A stretch of DNA of 64,000 bases from NCBI RefSeq assembly GCF_000011065.1, contig NC_004663.1:1054001-1118000 (forward strand), given 5' to 3'. Numbering within the stretch: the first letter of the stretch is position 1; each line of letters starts with the position of its first letter. The notes beneath the pieces are model-generated. The model saw only the letters and a program-made list of their open reading frames with translations. It ran no database searches and had not been told where the DNA came from. The stretch comes from Bacteroides thetaiotaomicron VPI-5482 (lineage in GTDB: Bacteria > Bacteroidota > Bacteroidia > Bacteroidales > Bacteroidaceae). The position numbers and the translations under genes were made by a program. Positions 17,321-26,004 of this stretch are shown in pieces.

Positions 17321-18346
17321 ATGAACGAAAGAATGAAAAGAATAATATTCGTCGTCAATCCTATTTCGGGAACACAAAGTAAAGAATTGATTCTTAACTT
17401 GCTGGATGAAAAAATTGATAAGGCGAGATACACTTGGGAAGTAGTGTATACGGAAAGAGCCGGTCATGCAGTAGAGATAGCTGCCAAAGCTGCGGAAGAG
17501 AAAGCTGACGTCGTTGTGGCTATCGGGGGGGACGGAACAATTAATGAAATAGCTCGTTCGCTGGTACATACTGATACCGCATTGGGAATTATTCCCTGCG
17601 GATCGGGGAATGGACTGGCGCGGCATCTGCACATACCTATGGAACCTAAGAAGGCACTGGAAGTGCTCAATGAGGGATGCTTGGATACCATAGATTATGG
17701 TAAGATTAATGGTACGGACTTTTTCTGTACCTGTGGAGTAGGGTTTGATGCATTTGTCAGTTTGAAATTTGCTCATGCCGGAAAGCGCGGACTATTGACT
17801 TATCTCGAAAAGACGTTGCAGGAAAGTCTTAAATATCAGCCCGAAACATATGAACTGGAAACGGAAAACGGAGTCAGCAAGTATAAAGCTTTCCTTATTG
17901 CCTGCGGAAATGCGTCGCAATATGGAAACAATGCATATATAGCTCCACAAGCCACATTGACGGATGGTTTGCTGGATGTGACCATCCTCGAGCCTTTTAC
18001 CGTTTTGGATGTACCCTCTCTTGCTTTCCAGTTATTTAATAAAACTATTGATCAGAACAGCCGGATCAAGACATTCCGTTGTAAGAAGTTGTGTATTCGA
18101 CGGGCTGTGCCGGGAGTCGTGCATTTTGATGGTGACCCGATGGAGACGGAGGCGGATGTAAATATCGAACTTATTAAAAGCGGATTACGCGTAGTTGTGC
18201 CGAAGACAGAAGAAAAAGATGCGGCCAACGTTCTTCAAAGAGCACAGGAATATGTGAACGGAATAAAACTGATTAATGAGGCGATTGTGGACAATATAAC
18301 AGATAAAAACAAGAAAATATTGAAAAAGCTGACAAAGAAAGTCTGA
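17321..18346 (+). CDS. YegS/DagK family lipid kinase (diacylglycerol or sphingoid-base kinase)
   Basis: A 341-residue kinase of the diacylglycerol/sphingosine kinase superfamily. The catalytic domain begins with VVNPISGTQSK, has the nucleotide-binding GGDGTINEIA, and GIIPCGSGNGLARHL. The C-terminal beta-sandwich ends near VHFDGDPMETEADVNIELI. It phosphorylates a lipid hydroxyl using ATP at the inner membrane. Divergent pairing with serine palmitoyltransferase suggests a sphingoid base or ceramide as a possible substrate, but diacylglycerol recycling is equally possible. A longer reading from TTG 17282 exists; ATG 17321 is preferred because the promoter boxes overlap the longer form. Confidence 0.88.
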   Translation: MNERMKRIIFVVNPISGTQSKELILNLLDEKIDKARYTWEVVYTERAGHAVEIAAKAAEEKADVVVAIGGDGTINEIARSLVHTDTALGIIPCGSGNGLARHLHIPMEPKKALEVLNEGCLDTIDYGKINGTDFFCTCGVGFDAFVSLKFAHAGKRGLLTYLEKTLQESLKYQPETYELETENGVSKYKAFLIACGNASQYGNNAYIAPQATLTDGLLDVTILEPFTVLDVPSLAFQLFNKTIDQNSRIKTFRCKKLCIRRAVPGVVHFDGDPMETEADVNIELIKSGLRVVVPKTEEKDAANVLQRAQEYVNGIKLINEAIVDNITDKNKKILKKLTKKV

Positions 18347-18374
18347 AATAAATGCCGATTTCTGATTTATTGTG

Positions 18375-18382
18375 TACTTTTG
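18375..18382 (+). promoter_or_regulatory. Promoter -7 box for aspS
   Basis: TACTTTTG, an exact TAnnTTTG match, lies 39 bp upstream of the aspS ATG, after the stop of the lipid kinase. Confidence 0.6.
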
Positions 18383-18421
18383 CAAGCTACTTAACGAAAA
18401 ATATCATAAATATTAGAAAAT

Positions 18422-20185
18422 ATGTTCAGAACGCACACATGTGGAGAACTGAGAATCTCCGATGTTAATAAACAAATCACGCTGTCTGGATGGGTACAGC
18501 GCAGCCGTAAAATGGGAGGTATGACTTTCATTGACCTTCGCGACCGTTACGGTATTACCCAGTTGGTTTTTAATGAAGAAATTAATGCTGAACTTTGCGA
18601 CCGTGCCAATAAACTGGGTCGTGAATTCGTGATTCAGATCACAGGAACAGTGAATGAGCGTTTCAGCAAGAATGCAAACATCCCTACCGGAGATATTGAA
18701 ATTATCGTTTCCGAACTGAACGTTCTGAACACCGCCATGACTCCTCCGTTTACAATTGAGGATAATACGGATGGTGGTGATGATATCCGTATGAAATACC
18801 GTTATCTGGATTTGCGTCGTAATGCCGTACGCTCTAATTTGGAATTACGTCATAAGATGACAATCGAAGTACGCAAGTATCTTGATAGCCTGGGCTTTAT
18901 AGAGGTAGAAACTCCTGTACTGATCGGTTCTACTCCGGAAGGTGCACGTGACTTCGTGGTACCTTCACGCATGAATCCGGGACAATTCTATGCACTTCCG
19001 CAATCTCCGCAGACACTGAAACAGTTACTGATGGTTTCCGGGTTCGACCGTTATTTCCAGATTGCAAAATGTTTCCGTGACGAAGACTTGCGTGCCGACC
19101 GTCAACCGGAATTTACACAGATTGACTGTGAAATGAGTTTCGTAGAACAGGAAGACATCATTTCTACTTTCGAAGGAATGGCCAAACATCTGTTCAAGAC
19201 TCTTCGGGGTGTTGAACTGACCGAACCGTTCCAGCGTATGCCTTGGGCTGATGCCATGAAATATTATGGCAGCGACAAACCGGATTTGCGTTTCGGCATG
19301 AAGTTCGTTGAACTGATGGACATCATGAAAGGTCATGGTTTCTCTGTATTCGATAATGCCGCATACGTTGGCGGTATCTGTGCGGAAGGGGCTGCAACTT
19401 ATACCCGTAAACAACTCGATGCCTTGACTGAATTCGTCAAGAAACCGCAGATTGGTGCGAAAGGTATGGTGTATGCTCGTGTAGAAGCAGACGGTACGGT
19501 GAAATCAAGTGTAGACAAATTCTATACACAGGAAGTGCTGCAACAGATGAAGGAAGCATTTGGCGCTAAACCGGGTGATTTGATTCTGATTCTTTCCGGT
19601 GACGACGTGATGAAAACACGTAAGCAACTTTGTGAACTCCGTTTGGAAATGGGTTCCCAATTGGGATTGCGTGATAAGAATAAGTTTGTTTGCCTTTGGG
19701 TGATTGACTTCCCAATGTTCGAATGGAGTGAGGAAGAAGGCCGTCTGATGGCTATGCACCATCCGTTTACACATCCGAAAGAAGAAGATATTCCATTGCT
19801 GGATACTGACCCGGCTGCTGTGCGTGCCGATGCTTATGATATGGTTGTCAACGGCGTGGAAGTCGGTGGAGGATCTATCCGTATTCACGATGCTCAGTTG
19901 CAAGCCAGAATGTTCGAAATCCTTGGTTTCACACCGGAGAAGGCACAGGCTCAGTTTGGCTTCCTGATGAATGCCTTCAAGTATGGTGCACCTCCTCACG
20001 GTGGTTTGGCATACGGTCTTGACCGTTGGGTGTCTCTTTTCGCCGGTCTGGATTCTATCCGTGACTGTATCGCATTCCCCAAAAATAACTCAGGGCGCGA
20101 TGTAATGTTGGATGCACCGTCTGAAATTGATCAGACTCAACTTGACGAACTCAACCTGATCGTTGATATCAAAGAAAATAAGTAA
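18422..20185 (+). CDS. aspS: Aspartyl-tRNA synthetase
   Basis: A 587-residue class II synthetase of bacterial type, charging tRNA-Asp. It has an N-terminal OB-fold anticodon-binding domain (about 1-105; SGWVQRSRKMGGMTFIDLRDR). Motif 2 is seen in FRDEDLRADRQPEFTQIDCE and motif 3 in GLAYGLDRWVSLFAG near the C-terminus. The bacterial GAD insertion lies at about 290-400. Length fits the bacterial family. It is followed after 3 bp by a membrane phosphotransferase gene, so they probably share a transcript. Confidence 0.97.
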   Translation: MFRTHTCGELRISDVNKQITLSGWVQRSRKMGGMTFIDLRDRYGITQLVFNEEINAELCDRANKLGREFVIQITGTVNERFSKNANIPTGDIEIIVSELNVLNTAMTPPFTIEDNTDGGDDIRMKYRYLDLRRNAVRSNLELRHKMTIEVRKYLDSLGFIEVETPVLIGSTPEGARDFVVPSRMNPGQFYALPQSPQTLKQLLMVSGFDRYFQIAKCFRDEDLRADRQPEFTQIDCEMSFVEQEDIISTFEGMAKHLFKTLRGVELTEPFQRMPWADAMKYYGSDKPDLRFGMKFVELMDIMKGHGFSVFDNAAYVGGICAEGAATYTRKQLDALTEFVKKPQIGAKGMVYARVEADGTVKSSVDKFYTQEVLQQMKEAFGAKPGDLILILSGDDVMKTRKQLCELRLEMGSQLGLRDKNKFVCLWVIDFPMFEWSEEEGRLMAMHHPFTHPKEEDIPLLDTDPAAVRADAYDMVVNGVEVGGGSIRIHDAQLQARMFEILGFTPEKAQAQFGFLMNAFKYGAPPHGGLAYGLDRWVSLFAGLDSIRDCIAFPKNNSGRDVMLDAPSEIDQTQLDELNLIVDIKENK

Positions 20186-20188
20186 ACG

Positions 20189-22126
20189 ATGAACAAATAT
20201 CGTTCTCTTTATAATACCACCCTGTCACTCATAATTAATTTATTATTAGTGATGGGGTGCTTTATTCTCTGTCGTGTCATCTTTCTGATAGAAAATTTGA
20301 AGGCTTTTTCCGATCTTTCAGCCGGACGAATCTGGAGAATGTTCGAGGGAGGATTCCTTTTTGATACTTCTGCCATTCTTTATACGAATCTTCTGTATAT
20401 TTTCCTAATGCTGATTCCGCTTCATTATAAGGAAAATGTAATATATCAGAAGATTACAAAGGGGATTTTTGTGACAACCAACCTGATTGTCATTATTATG
20501 AACCTGATGGATACGGTTTATTTCCAATATACCCATCGAAGAACGACTGCGTCCGTATTCAGCGAATTTAAGAATGAAGGGAATCTGGGAGGTATTATAG
20601 GGACAGAATTATTGAATCACTGGTATCTGACGTTGTTTGCCATTGCTTTTGGTTATGCTTTATTTAAGTTGTATCGTAAGCCGAAGCCGGTAAAGGTAGA
20701 ACGTATGCCAGTTTATTATACGGTTCATTTGCTTACTTTGGGGCTTGGAGTGTACTTGTGTATCGGCGGAATGCGTGGCGGATTTACTGGCATGGTGCGT
20801 CCAATCACAATCAGCAACGCCAATAAGTATGTAGACCGGCCGATGGAGACGGGGATCGTACTGAATACCCCTTTTTCTATCTTCCGCACGTTTGGAAAGA
20901 CCTCATTTGCCATACCTCAGTATTTCGATAAAGAGAAGATGGAAGCTTTGTACACGCCGGTGCATATGCCTGCGGATAGTGTGCAATTCAGGCCGTTGAA
21001 TGTGGTTGTTTTTATTCTGGAGAGCTTTAGTAAAGAGAGTAGCGGCTTTCTGAATGAAGAATTGGACAATGGAACCTATAAGGGATATATGCCTTTCCTT
21101 GATTCGTTGATGGCTGAAGGTCTGACTTTTAAATATTCATTCTCTAATGGTATGAAGAGTATCGACGGAATGCCTTCCGTATTGTCGGGTATCCCGATGT
21201 TTATAGAACCGTTCTTTCTGACACCATCTTCTTTGAACACGGTATCCAGTATAGGCGGGGAGTTGGGCAAAAAAGGATATTACACCGCTTTCTTCCACGG
21301 GGCGGACAATGGCTCTATGGGATTTGAAGCTTTTGCACGTACGGCAGGGTACACCAATTACTTTGGTCGTACGGAATATAATGAGGCTAATCCGGGTAAC
21401 AAGGATTTTGATGGGCATTGGGGAATTTGGGATGAGAAATTCTTCCAGTTCTTTGGCAATACTTTATCCGGTTTTCAGCAGCCTTTTGCAGCTGCGTTGT
21501 TCAGCCTTTCTTCCCACCATCCGTTTGCAGTTCCAGCAGAATACGAAGGCGTTTTTCCGAAAGGGAATAAAGCTATTCGTCAGTGCATCGGATACACGGA
21601 TCATGCTTTGAAGTTGTTCTTTGAAAAGGTTTCGAAAGAACCGTGGTATAAAAATACGCTGTTCGTATTTACAGCAGATCATACCAACTCGCCGGAACGT
21701 CCGGAGTATGAGACGGAAAGCGGGTTGTTCTCTGTTCCTGTAGTGTTTTATCAGCCGGGAAGTAATTTGAAAGGTTTCCGTAAAGATGTGATAGCACAAC
21801 AAATTGATATTATGCCTACTGTATTGGGGTATTTAGGGTATGACAAACCATTTGTTTCCTTTGGGTGTGATTTATTGAATACGCCTGCTGAGGATACGTA
21901 TGCCGTAAATTATATCAATGGAATATATCAATTCTTTAAAGGTGACTATTTATTGCAGTTTGATGGCCGGAACGCCGTAGCCATGTATGCGTTTAAAACG
22001 GATAAATTGCTGGAACATAATCTTCTGGGTCAGATTGATGTACAACAGTCGATGGAAGATGAACTGAAAGCAATCATTCAGCAGTACATGATACGAATGA
22101 ATAACGACGAACTTGTTGTGAAATGA
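20189..22126 (+). CDS. LtaS-like membrane phosphoglycerol transferase / sulfatase-fold protein
   Basis: A 645-residue inner-membrane protein with about five N-terminal helices (residues 10-205) and an extracytoplasmic alkaline-phosphatase/sulfatase-fold domain from about 265. It resembles lipoteichoic acid synthase and OpgB. Metal-site motifs are visible: NVVVFILESFSKES near 270 and FTADHTNSPE near 495. The likely nucleophile is a Ser in NGMKSIDGMPS. Bacteroides lack teichoic acids, so it probably transfers a phospho-head group to a glycan, lipid or sphingolipid; the acceptor is unknown. Its stop overlaps the start of the GtrA gene (ATGA). Confidence 0.88.
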   Translation: MNKYRSLYNTTLSLIINLLLVMGCFILCRVIFLIENLKAFSDLSAGRIWRMFEGGFLFDTSAILYTNLLYIFLMLIPLHYKENVIYQKITKGIFVTTNLIVIIMNLMDTVYFQYTHRRTTASVFSEFKNEGNLGGIIGTELLNHWYLTLFAIAFGYALFKLYRKPKPVKVERMPVYYTVHLLTLGLGVYLCIGGMRGGFTGMVRPITISNANKYVDRPMETGIVLNTPFSIFRTFGKTSFAIPQYFDKEKMEALYTPVHMPADSVQFRPLNVVVFILESFSKESSGFLNEELDNGTYKGYMPFLDSLMAEGLTFKYSFSNGMKSIDGMPSVLSGIPMFIEPFFLTPSSLNTVSSIGGELGKKGYYTAFFHGADNGSMGFEAFARTAGYTNYFGRTEYNEANPGNKDFDGHWGIWDEKFFQFFGNTLSGFQQPFAAALFSLSSHHPFAVPAEYEGVFPKGNKAIRQCIGYTDHALKLFFEKVSKEPWYKNTLFVFTADHTNSPERPEYETESGLFSVPVVFYQPGSNLKGFRKDVIAQQIDIMPTVLGYLGYDKPFVSFGCDLLNTPAEDTYAVNYINGIYQFFKGDYLLQFDGRNAVAMYAFKTDKLLEHNLLGQIDVQQSMEDELKAIIQQYMIRMNNDELVVK

Positions 22127-22512
22127 AAGAATCAGTGCGCATATTTCGCTTTATAGTAATCGGAACGATGAATGCTTTGATCATGGCCCTTGTTGTGTGG
22201 CTGATGATGAGAGAAATGTCATTCGAAGGTGACTATATGGTGGCTAATGTAACTGCGTATATTATAGCCCAGATTCATAACTTTATCTGGTGCAAGTATT
22301 GGATATTCCCCGTAGAAAAAAGAAAGAATAATGTCTGGAAACAGATACTATTCTTCTGTTCTGCTTTCGGGGTTGCTTACACTGCGCAGTTTTTATTCCT
22401 TATTTTGTTGGTAGAAGGTCTGGATGTTAATGAATATCTGGCCCAGTTCCTTGGATTGTTTATTTACGGAGCTGCCAACTTTATTGCTAATAAGAAGATT
22501 ACTTTCCAATAA
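22123..22512 (+). CDS. GtrA family membrane protein
   Basis: A 129-residue protein with four membrane helices, recognised by RFIVIGTMNALIMALVVWL at the start and YGAANFIANKKITF at the end. GtrA proteins assist lipid-linked sugar translocation or act with glycosyltransferases in surface glycan decoration. It overlaps the upstream LtaS-like gene by 4 bp, so translation is probably coupled and a shared role in envelope glycan or lipid modification is likely. No glycosyltransferase is adjacent. Confidence 0.92.
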   Translation: MKESVRIFRFIVIGTMNALIMALVVWLMMREMSFEGDYMVANVTAYIIAQIHNFIWCKYWIFPVEKRKNNVWKQILFFCSAFGVAYTAQFLFLILLVEGLDVNEYLAQFLGLFIYGAANFIANKKITFQ

Positions 22513-22521
22513 AAAAGGATA

Positions 22522-22581
22522 TAATACGGAGGTCCACAAGAGTTGCTATTCAGGCTTTTCTCTTGTGGACCTCTTGTATTA
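22522..22581. terminator. Bidirectional intrinsic terminator after the GtrA gene
   Basis: A long stem has a 13-bp perfect core (22530-22542 with 22560-22572), and outer TAATAC/GTATTA segments also pair. It separates the aspS operon from the convergent aguB. Confidence 0.8.
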
Positions 22582-22613
22582 TTTCTATCGGTGATTAATT
22601 GTGATTCTGCTCG

Positions 22614-23498
22614 CTAATCCAAAAAACGTTTGGTGAGTCCGTCATATTCATCAATTCGACGGTCACGGAGGAAGGGCCACCAGCGGCGGACGTTCTCCGA
22701 ACGTTCCATGTCTATTTCAACTACCATGTTTTCAGGATGATCGTTGCTTGCCTGTGCCAAAAACTCTCCTTGCGGTCCGGCTACGAAACTATTTCCCCAA
22801 AACTGTATGCCGTTCGTTTGACCGGAAGGGTCGGGCTCGTGCCCTACACGGTTGACAGAGATAACCGGAAGACCGTTTGCCACTGCATGAGCACGTTGGG
22901 AGATTATCCACGCATTGAGCTGGCGGGCTTTTTCGTCGTCCGTATCGCTGCTTTCCCAGCCGATGGCGGTAGGATAAATTAGAAGTTCAGCCCCTTTCAG
23001 AGCCATCAGACGGGCAGCTTCCGGGTACCATTGATCCCAGCATACCAGTACTCCCAGTTTGCCTAAGGATGTCTGAATCGGTTCGAAACCGATATCTCCG
23101 GGGGTGAAATAAAACTTTTCGTAATAGGCAGGATCATCGGGAATGTGCATTTTCCGATATTTTCCGGCAATACTTCCGTCGCGGTCGAAAACGACAGCTG
23201 TGTTATGATATAGGCCCGGTGCGCGTTTTTCAAAGAGTGAAGCAACAAGCACTACCTTATTAGCCGCTGCCAGTTCGGAGTAGAAACCTGTAGATGGTCC
23301 TGGGATAGGCTCGGCAAGGTCAAACAGATTCGTATTTTCTGTCTGGCAGAAATAAAGTGAATTGTGCAACTCCTGCAGCACGATTAGTTGTGCTCCGTGA
23401 GCAGCACAGGCTTCAATGCTTTTAGCGAGGTTCATCAGGTTGACCCGAATATCTGCGGTATTGGATTGTTGGATTAATCCTACTTTTATCTTTTTCAT
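22614..23498 (-). CDS. aguB: N-carbamoylputrescine amidase
   Basis: A 294-residue nitrilase-superfamily enzyme hydrolysing N-carbamoylputrescine to putrescine, CO2 and ammonia. The Glu-Lys-Cys triad is visible: Glu in LIVLQELHNS, Lys in KYRKMHIPDDP, and Cys in LGVLVCWDQWYPEAARL. The conserved WGNSFVAGPQG and RRWWPFLRDRRID tail are typical of the AguB subgroup. It lies 36 bp downstream of aguA, forming a two-gene agmatine-to-putrescine operon. Confidence 0.95.
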   Translation of the reverse strand: MKKIKVGLIQQSNTADIRVNLMNLAKSIEACAAHGAQLIVLQELHNSLYFCQTENTNLFDLAEPIPGPSTGFYSELAAANKVVLVASLFEKRAPGLYHNTAVVFDRDGSIAGKYRKMHIPDDPAYYEKFYFTPGDIGFEPIQTSLGKLGVLVCWDQWYPEAARLMALKGAELLIYPTAIGWESSDTDDEKARQLNAWIISQRAHAVANGLPVISVNRVGHEPDPSGQTNGIQFWGNSFVAGPQGEFLAQASNDHPENMVVEIDMERSENVRRWWPFLRDRRIDEYDGLTKRFLD

Positions 23499-23534
23499 GA
23501 TGAATAATTATTTAATATGCTACTGAAATGTCCG

Positions 23535-24578
23535 TTATTGGATAACACCTGACGGATACTGCATGGTGACGCAATGCAGAGAACCGTGTTGCTTGATTAA
23601 TGCCCGGCAATCAATACCGATGACCTGATGTTTAGGAAATGCTTGTTGCAATACTTCTCCCGCTTTCCGGTCATTATCCGGCTGTTGATAGGTGGGGTAA
23701 AGAATTGCATCATTCATAATCAGAAAATTGGCATAGGTAGCAGGCAGTCGTTCACCGTCTTCTTCTACCTTGTCTGCCATTGGCAAAGCCAGCAGGCGAT
23801 AGGGCTCTCCTGCCAATGTGCGGAATGTTTTTAATTGTTCCTCCATGGCATGCAGTGCTTCATAATGTTCGTCTTCGGTATTGTCGCATTTCACGTAGGC
23901 AATGGTGTCGGTGGAACAGAAGCGTGCCAAGGTGTCGATATGACTGTCGGTATCATCGCCGGCCAGATAACCGTGATCCAGCCAGAGGACTTTCTGCAGG
24001 TGGAAAGTTGATTTGAGATATTCTTCTATTTCTACTTGATTCAGTTTCCCGTTCCGGTGGGGGGAGAGCAGGCATTCGGTGGTGGTAAGCAGTGTCCCCA
24101 TACCGTCGCTTTCGATGGAACCTCCTTCGAGAACGAAGTCAAGACAGTCTATATACTGGCCTTTCAGCGCTCCGGCTTTTACAGCCTGTCCGGTAATCAG
24201 ATTATCCAGTTCGGAGGCGAACTTCAATCCCCAGCCGTTGAATGTGAAGTCGAGCAGGGAAGGGTTGCCGGTATCTATCATGGTGATAGCTCCGTGGTCG
24301 CGTGCCCATGTATCGTTTGTCTCACATCTCAGAAAGCGGACATTGTCCATGTTTACGGTAGCCACTATCTGTTTCTTTACTTCTTCGGGCTCGGGAGTCA
24401 CGATTAATAATAACTCACGTTTGGCTATTTCTCTGGCTATATTGACAAAACATTCTTGTACTTCTTTCAGCATATATGCCCAATCTGTACCGGCATGCGG
24501 CCATGTCAACTGTATGCCGCTTTGCAGATGCCATTCGGCAGGCAGGTGAGGAGCTCTCATTTCTACCTGTACAGTCAT
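23535..24578 (-). CDS. aguA: Agmatine deiminase
   Basis: This peptidyl-arginine-deiminase-fold enzyme converts agmatine to N-carbamoylputrescine. It contains LPAEWHLQSGIQLTWPH at the N-terminus and the His/Asp region LAGDDTDSHIDTLARF. The catalytic Cys is in QHGSLHCVTMQYPSG close to the C-terminus. The reading frame extends back to ATG 24650, but the family normally starts just before LPAEW, so ATG 24578 (or 24560) is preferred, giving about 347 residues. It is the first gene of the aguAB operon. The agmatine source, arginine decarboxylase, is not in this window. Confidence 0.93.
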   Translation of the reverse strand: MTVQVEMRAPHLPAEWHLQSGIQLTWPHAGTDWAYMLKEVQECFVNIAREIAKRELLLIVTPEPEEVKKQIVATVNMDNVRFLRCETNDTWARDHGAITMIDTGNPSLLDFTFNGWGLKFASELDNLITGQAVKAGALKGQYIDCLDFVLEGGSIESDGMGTLLTTTECLLSPHRNGKLNQVEIEEYLKSTFHLQKVLWLDHGYLAGDDTDSHIDTLARFCSTDTIAYVKCDNTEDEHYEALHAMEEQLKTFRTLAGEPYRLLALPMADKVEEDGERLPATYANFLIMNDAILYPTYQQPDNDRKAGEVLQQAFPKHQVIGIDCRALIKQHGSLHCVTMQYPSGVIQ

Positions 24579-24720
24579 ATTCTTTCCAAAGTTCAATTGC
24601 AAATCTTTTTCCGAGCCACTGGGGCTGGGAAGTCCAACCATGATTCCCATCAGATTATATTATATTTAGTTATAAAATCAGTTTATAAAATGAGCAGGTA
24701 CCAGTCTTTTGACACATACC

Positions 24721-25263
24721 TTATGCTTTGGTTTCCTGTTTCGGCTTCCGGTCAAAGAATGGATTCTTTGAAGAGGCGCTCACCGGAATAGCCATAACCA
24801 TTTTGCAGTCTTTCAGCCAATTGAGGCGTTGTGCTGCCAATCCGGCAGAGAACATGACACGGGTATCTACACGCATATCGGCTGCTGTGGCACAAGCGGA
24901 GCCGATGGCGATGCCAACGTCAATACTGTTCAATGCACAGGGGACGTCTTCCGTGCGTCCGGCACATGTCGCAAATCCGCAATGTCCGCAATTCAAACCT
25001 TGTGCCTGTTCGCGTGTTCCTATCAATACAACACATTCGGCACTCAAGATGTTGTCGGCATCCCGAAGGAAAAACTTCATTCCGTGTTCTTCTACCATAG
25101 CTATCATTTTGTCCGACAACAGTTTAATATCTTCATCGGTAATCAAGGCCACTTCAATGATATCAATCCCTTTTCCTTTCGGAGCAGTGCGTGCGGCGGT
25201 CATCATTTGGCGTGCTACCTGTAATATATGCTCATGACGGGCATCTCTTTCGTTCAGTATCAT
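24721..25263 (-). CDS. DUF2148 ferredoxin-domain protein
   Basis: About 180 residues, starting at ATG 25263 (MILNERDARHEH); a longer frame begins at a TTG that overlaps the promoter. The N-terminal half contains VARQMMTAARTAPKGKGID, characteristic of DUF2148, and reads like a degenerate nitroreductase-type segment. The second half carries a cysteine cluster (CGHCGFATCAGR and CALNSIDVGIAIGSAC) likely to bind an iron-sulfur cluster. The function of DUF2148 proteins is not established. It is divergent from a FetA-like ATPase with closely facing promoters. Confidence 0.88.
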   Translation of the reverse strand: MILNERDARHEHILQVARQMMTAARTAPKGKGIDIIEVALITDEDIKLLSDKMIAMVEEHGMKFFLRDADNILSAECVVLIGTREQAQGLNCGHCGFATCAGRTEDVPCALNSIDVGIAIGSACATAADMRVDTRVMFSAGLAAQRLNWLKDCKMVMAIPVSASSKNPFFDRKPKQETKA

Positions 25264-25289
25264 AACTTTTCTCGAATTAATTAATGAGG

Positions 25290-25297
25290 CAAAGATA
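25290..25297 (-). promoter_or_regulatory. Promoter -7 box for the DUF2148 gene
   Basis: Minus-strand TATCTTTG, 27 bp before the ATG at 25263; only 19 bp separate it from the opposing box at 25317. Confidence 0.6.
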
Positions 25298-25316
25298 ACG
25301 TTTTTCAAGAAAATAC

Positions 25317-25324
25317 TACCTTTG
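25317..25324 (+). promoter_or_regulatory. Promoter -7 box for the FetAB-like transporter
   Basis: TACCTTTG, an exact TAnnTTTG match, lies 25 bp before the ATG at 25350. Confidence 0.6.
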
Positions 25325-25349
25325 CCGGAAGGAAAGAATTGAAAACGCC

Positions 25350-25970
25350 ATGCTACATATCAACAATGCTTGTATCGCTTTTGGGACAGAAGTACTTTTT
25401 TCCGGATTAAATCTGAATCTGGAGAGGGGGAAAACCGCCTGTATTGTAGGGCAGTCCGGCTGTGGAAAGACCTCATTGCTAAATGCGGTGATGGGCTTTG
25501 TGCCGTTAAAGGAGGGGACCATAAAAGTAGGAGATACCTTGTTGGATAAATCAACTATAGATATAATCCGGCGGCAAATTGCATGGATTCCACAAGAACT
25601 GGCCTTGCCTTTTGAATGGGTAAAGGAAATGGTGGCTCTTCCGTTTGATCTGAAAGTAAATCGTTCCGTTCCTTTTTCGGAAGAAAGGCTCTATGAATAT
25701 TTTGATGATCTGGGGCTGGAACATGATTTGTATACTAAAAGGGTGAATGAAGTCTCAGGCGGACAACGTCAGCGTATCATGCTGGCAGTGGCTGCGATGC
25801 TCAACAAACCTTTGATCATTATTGATGAACCGACATCAGCGTTGGATGCCGGGTCAACAGACAAAGTGCTGGCTTTCTTCAGGCGGCAGGCAGAGAAAGG
25901 GGCGGCTGTGTTAGCTGTATCACATGATAAAGACTTTGCTTCGGGCTGTCATTATTTAATAGAACTATAA
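25350..25970 (+). CDS. ABC transporter ATP-binding protein, FetA/YbbL-like
   Basis: A 206-residue ATPase with Walker A GQSGCGKTS (near residue 35), signature VSGGQRQRI (near 133), Walker B LIIIDEPTSALD and the switch His in AVSHDKD. The next gene is a UPF0014 permease, the combination seen in E. coli FetAB (YbbLM), an exporter implicated in iron homeostasis. The metal role here is inference from that pairing. Confidence 0.92.
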   Translation: MLHINNACIAFGTEVLFSGLNLNLERGKTACIVGQSGCGKTSLLNAVMGFVPLKEGTIKVGDTLLDKSTIDIIRRQIAWIPQELALPFEWVKEMVALPFDLKVNRSVPFSEERLYEYFDDLGLEHDLYTKRVNEVSGGQRQRIMLAVAAMLNKPLIIIDEPTSALDAGSTDKVLAFFRRQAEKGAAVLAVSHDKDFASGCHYLIEL

Positions 25971-26004
25971 ACAATATTTAATACTAGCATAAAGGGAATT
26001 TATT

